DNA of 42,666 bases. Source: DASXTW01 sp046726275. Its GTDB lineage: Bacteria > Actinomycetota > UBA4738. Position numbers and translations under genes: made by a program. Under the pieces are notes generated by a model. The model worked only from the letters and a program-made list of their open reading frames with translations, searched no databases and was not told the DNA's origin. Where the stretch lies: assembly GCA_046726275.1 (NCBI GenBank), contig JBKPAF010000071.1, forward strand, positions 1 through 42,666, read 5' to 3'. Shown here piece by piece: positions 40,888 to 42,666 of this stretch (positions within the stretch are counted from its first letter, which is position 1; each line of letters opens with the position of its first letter).

Positions 40888-41339
40888 CGTTCCCGGGCCT
40901 TCTCCAGCGCGGTGAAGATCGACGCGTATCCCGTACACCGGCAGAGGTTGCCGGCCAAAGCCAATCGCACGGCCCTCTCGTCCGGCCGGGGATCACGAGC
41001 CAACAGGGCGGCGGCCGACACGATCATGCCCGGGGTGCAGAAACCGCACTGGCTGGCATGGGCCTCCACGAAGGCCTGCTGCACGGGATGAAGTCCATGT
41101 TCGGCCAGCCCTTCCGCGGTCACGACCTCGGCCCCGGCCACCTGGCCCACCAGGACCAGGCACGAGCACACGGGCTCCCCGTCCACCAGGACCGTGCAGG
41201 CGCCGCACTCGCCCATCCCGCACCCTTCCTTGGCGCCGGTCAGGTCAAGATCCTCACGAAGGAAGTCCAGCAGCCGCTTGCCTGAATGGGCGGCCGCCAC
41301 CGAGCGTCCGTTCACCCGCAGGGCCAGCGCCTCCTTCAC
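40884..41339 (-). CDS. Molybdenum hydroxylase [2Fe-2S] (small) subunit
   Basis: A 151-residue electron-transfer subunit with two [2Fe-2S] clusters. The plant-ferredoxin-like cluster is in CGMGECGACTV with a further Cys about 15 residues later. The second is CGFCTPG (about 98) and CRCTGY (about 132). All eight cluster cysteines are present and the length is typical (about 150-165). GTG 41339 overlaps the large-subunit stop (GTGA), and the stop overlaps the medium subunit. It would relay electrons from the Mo centre to FAD. Confidence 0.92.
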   Translation of the reverse strand: MKEALALRVNGRSVAAAHSGKRLLDFLREDLDLTGAKEGCGMGECGACTVLVDGEPVCSCLVLVGQVAGAEVVTAEGLAEHGLHPVQQAFVEAHASQCGFCTPGMIVSAAALLARDPRPDERAVRLALAGNLCRCTGYASIFTALEKARER

Positions 41340-42666
41340 GAAGCCGCCTCCACCTCGGCGCTCTGCATCGATCGATATACGCGCTCCGCCGTGGCGGGAA
41401 GGGAGGTGATGGTCACGCCCACCGCATCACGGATCGCCCCCACGATGGCCGGCGCCGGAGGCACGATGACCACCTCGGCGATCCCCTTCGCCCCGAACGG
41501 GCCGGTGGGGTCTCCCCCCTCCACCAGGATCGTGTCCATCTCCGGAGCGTCGTCGACGGTCGGGATGAGGTAGGTCTCGAGAGACCGGGTGCGAGGGATG
41601 CCGGCTTCGACCTTGTAGTCCTCCATGATGGCCCACCCCAACCCCTGCGCGACTCCGCCTTCGGTCTGTCCGATCACGCCGGCGGGATTGACCGCGACAC
41701 CGCAGTCGACGGCGCTGGCGACCGACCGTACGGCAACCTCGCCGGTGAGCTCGTTCACCTCGACGCGGGCCACCATGGCACAGCTCCCGTAGACGAGATG
41801 CGGGGAGAGCTTCTCCACCAGTTCACGCGAGAGCCCCTCGCTCACGTCCGGCAGGACGAAGCTCGATTCGACCAGAGCCATGCCCTCCGCCCCGAGCCGC
41901 CGTCCTGCCTCCACCCAATCGATCGGCTCCACCAGGCCGAGCTCGCGGATCCTGGCCATCAGCGCCTCGCACCCCAGCTTGACGGCCATGCCACCCATGT
42001 ACGTGCTGCGCGACGCCGCGCAGGACCCCGCGTCGGGCACCAGCTCGGTGTCGCCGATGATCACCTCGATCTCGTCGTAGGAACGGCCCAGCACGTCGGC
42101 GGCGATCTGCGCGTAGGCCGTGTCGATCGCCTGGCCCGAGTGGTTGGGTCCCGCCCACAGCCGGAGCGTCCCGTCCTCCGAGATGGCCAGCCGCGCCGCC
42201 GACGTGTCGCCCCTCGCGCTTCCCAACCCCACCCCCTTGATCGCCAGGGCCACTCCGATGCCTCTGCGCCAGGGCCACGCCGCGCCCGCCTTCCACGCGT
42301 CTCTCTCGAGCCACCAGGGGTGCGCGGCCACGGCGTCCAGCGTCTCAGCGACCATGAGCCCCGGCGTGATCGTGTGGCCGTACATGCCGTGCTCGTCTCC
42401 CACGTGAAGCACGTTCCTTCTTCGAAGCTCCACCGGATCGACGGCGAGTTCGGCCGCCGCGAGGTCCAGGGCCACCTCGATGGGGAACTGGGCCTGGGGG
42501 GCGCCGTAGCCTCGAAAAGCCCCCGCGTTCCCGTTGTTCGTGTACAGGACCCGCCCCCGGAATCGCGAGTTCTGCACCCGATACGAGCCGGTGCAGAGCT
42601 CGGCGGCCACCTTCAGCACGACCATGCCCACCGTGGCATAGGGGCCGGTGTCCACCAGGGCGTCGG
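41336..42666 (-). CDS. Molybdenum hydroxylase molybdopterin-binding (large) subunit, partial
   Basis: C-terminal 442 residues or so of a large subunit; the N-terminus lies beyond the right edge. GAFRGYGAPQAQFPIEVAL binds the cofactor, GPNHSGQAIDTAYAQIAAD resembles the QGxQT-type loop, VDCGVAVNPAGVIGQTEGG is conserved, and GPFGAKGIAE carries the expected catalytic Glu. It lacks the AYxCSFR loop of form I CO dehydrogenase, so an N-heterocycle or aldehyde hydroxylase is more likely. It is the first visible gene of operon D. Confidence 0.9.
   Translation of the reverse strand, partial: DALVDTGPYATVGMVVLKVAAELCTGSYRVQNSRFRGRVLYTNNGNAGAFRGYGAPQAQFPIEVALDLAAAELAVDPVELRRRNVLHVGDEHGMYGHTITPGLMVAETLDAVAAHPWWLERDAWKAGAAWPWRRGIGVALAIKGVGLGSARGDTSAARLAISEDGTLRLWAGPNHSGQAIDTAYAQIAADVLGRSYDEIEVIIGDTELVPDAGSCAASRSTYMGGMAVKLGCEALMARIRELGLVEPIDWVEAGRRLGAEGMALVESSFVLPDVSEGLSRELVEKLSPHLVYGSCAMVARVEVNELTGEVAVRSVASAVDCGVAVNPAGVIGQTEGGVAQGLGWAIMEDYKVEAGIPRTRSLETYLIPTVDDAPEMDTILVEGGDPTGPFGAKGIAEVVIVPPAPAIVGAIRDAVGVTITSLPATAERVYRSMQSAEVEAAS

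Noticed and set aside
41336..42666. CO dehydrogenase large subunit
   Set aside because: The form I AYxCSFR loop is absent; GAFRGYGAPQ fits general aldehyde/N-heterocycle hydroxylases.
1..42666. Mobile elements, CRISPR arrays, phage genes, tRNA or rRNA genes
   Set aside because: No transposase or integrase motifs, no regular short repeats, and no intergenic space large enough for rRNA; no tRNA-like fold noticed.

Overview
The window is a dense, visibly GC-rich bacterial chromosome segment. It holds 39 protein genes (one running off the right edge) and one broken gene, and intergenic gaps never exceed about 175 bases. Frequent GTG/TTG starts, stop-start overlaps (ATGA, GTGA, TGATG), an MMPL exporter, type IB topoisomerase, PQQ-type sugar dehydrogenase and five luciferase-like (LLM) oxidoreductases, four of them resembling F420-dependent members, suggest a soil-type Actinomycetota or Chloroflexota-like organism. 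The sequence alone does not fix the phylum. I see no rRNA, tRNA, CRISPR, insertion sequence or phage gene.

Layout. (A) 175-13155: a minus-strand PLP enzyme, then plus-strand genes: lipoprotein, two-helix membrane protein and MMPL exporter; topoisomerase IB; MgtC-like protein; a tight three-gene unit (fused Fe-S/molybdenum hydroxylase, SsnA-type amidohydrolase, LLM oxidoreductase); and a secreted sugar dehydrogenase. (B) 13167-24333, minus strand: an apparent twelve-gene operon reading LLM monooxygenase, cytosine-deaminase-like amidohydrolase, ABC importer (ATPase, permease, lipoprotein binding protein), FMN reductase, GntR regulator, acyl-CoA synthetase, creatininase-family hydrolase, opine-dehydrogenase-family enzyme and two half-size EamA transporters. 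(C) 24396-30241: plus-strand FAD oxidoreductase and CocE-type hydrolase, two RNA hairpins, a small orphan protein, a minus-strand methyltransferase and ilvD. (D) 30305-42666, minus strand: an apparent operon of at least fourteen genes that enters from the right edge: three-subunit molybdenum hydroxylase, LLM enzyme, second opine-dehydrogenase-family enzyme, amidohydrolase, KDPG-aldolase-like protein, two more LLM enzymes, RraA/HMG-aldolase-like protein, KDG-kinase-like PfkB protein, carboxymuconolactone-decarboxylase-like protein, alpha/beta hydrolase and a methyltransferase interrupted by an in-frame TGA.

How the genes may work together. Operons B and D, and the three-gene unit in A, all combine an LLM oxidoreductase with a metal-dependent amidohydrolase. 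Two of the three add a molybdenum hydroxylase, and B and D each carry an opine-dehydrogenase paralogue. This repeated toolkit looks like uptake and oxidative opening of nitrogen-containing ring compounds: hydroxylate, monooxygenate, hydrolyse C-N bonds, release amino and oxo acids, then cleave the oxo acids with aldolases. The families are recognised from sequence. The substrates and the order of steps are inference, and I do not recognise either operon as a described pathway.
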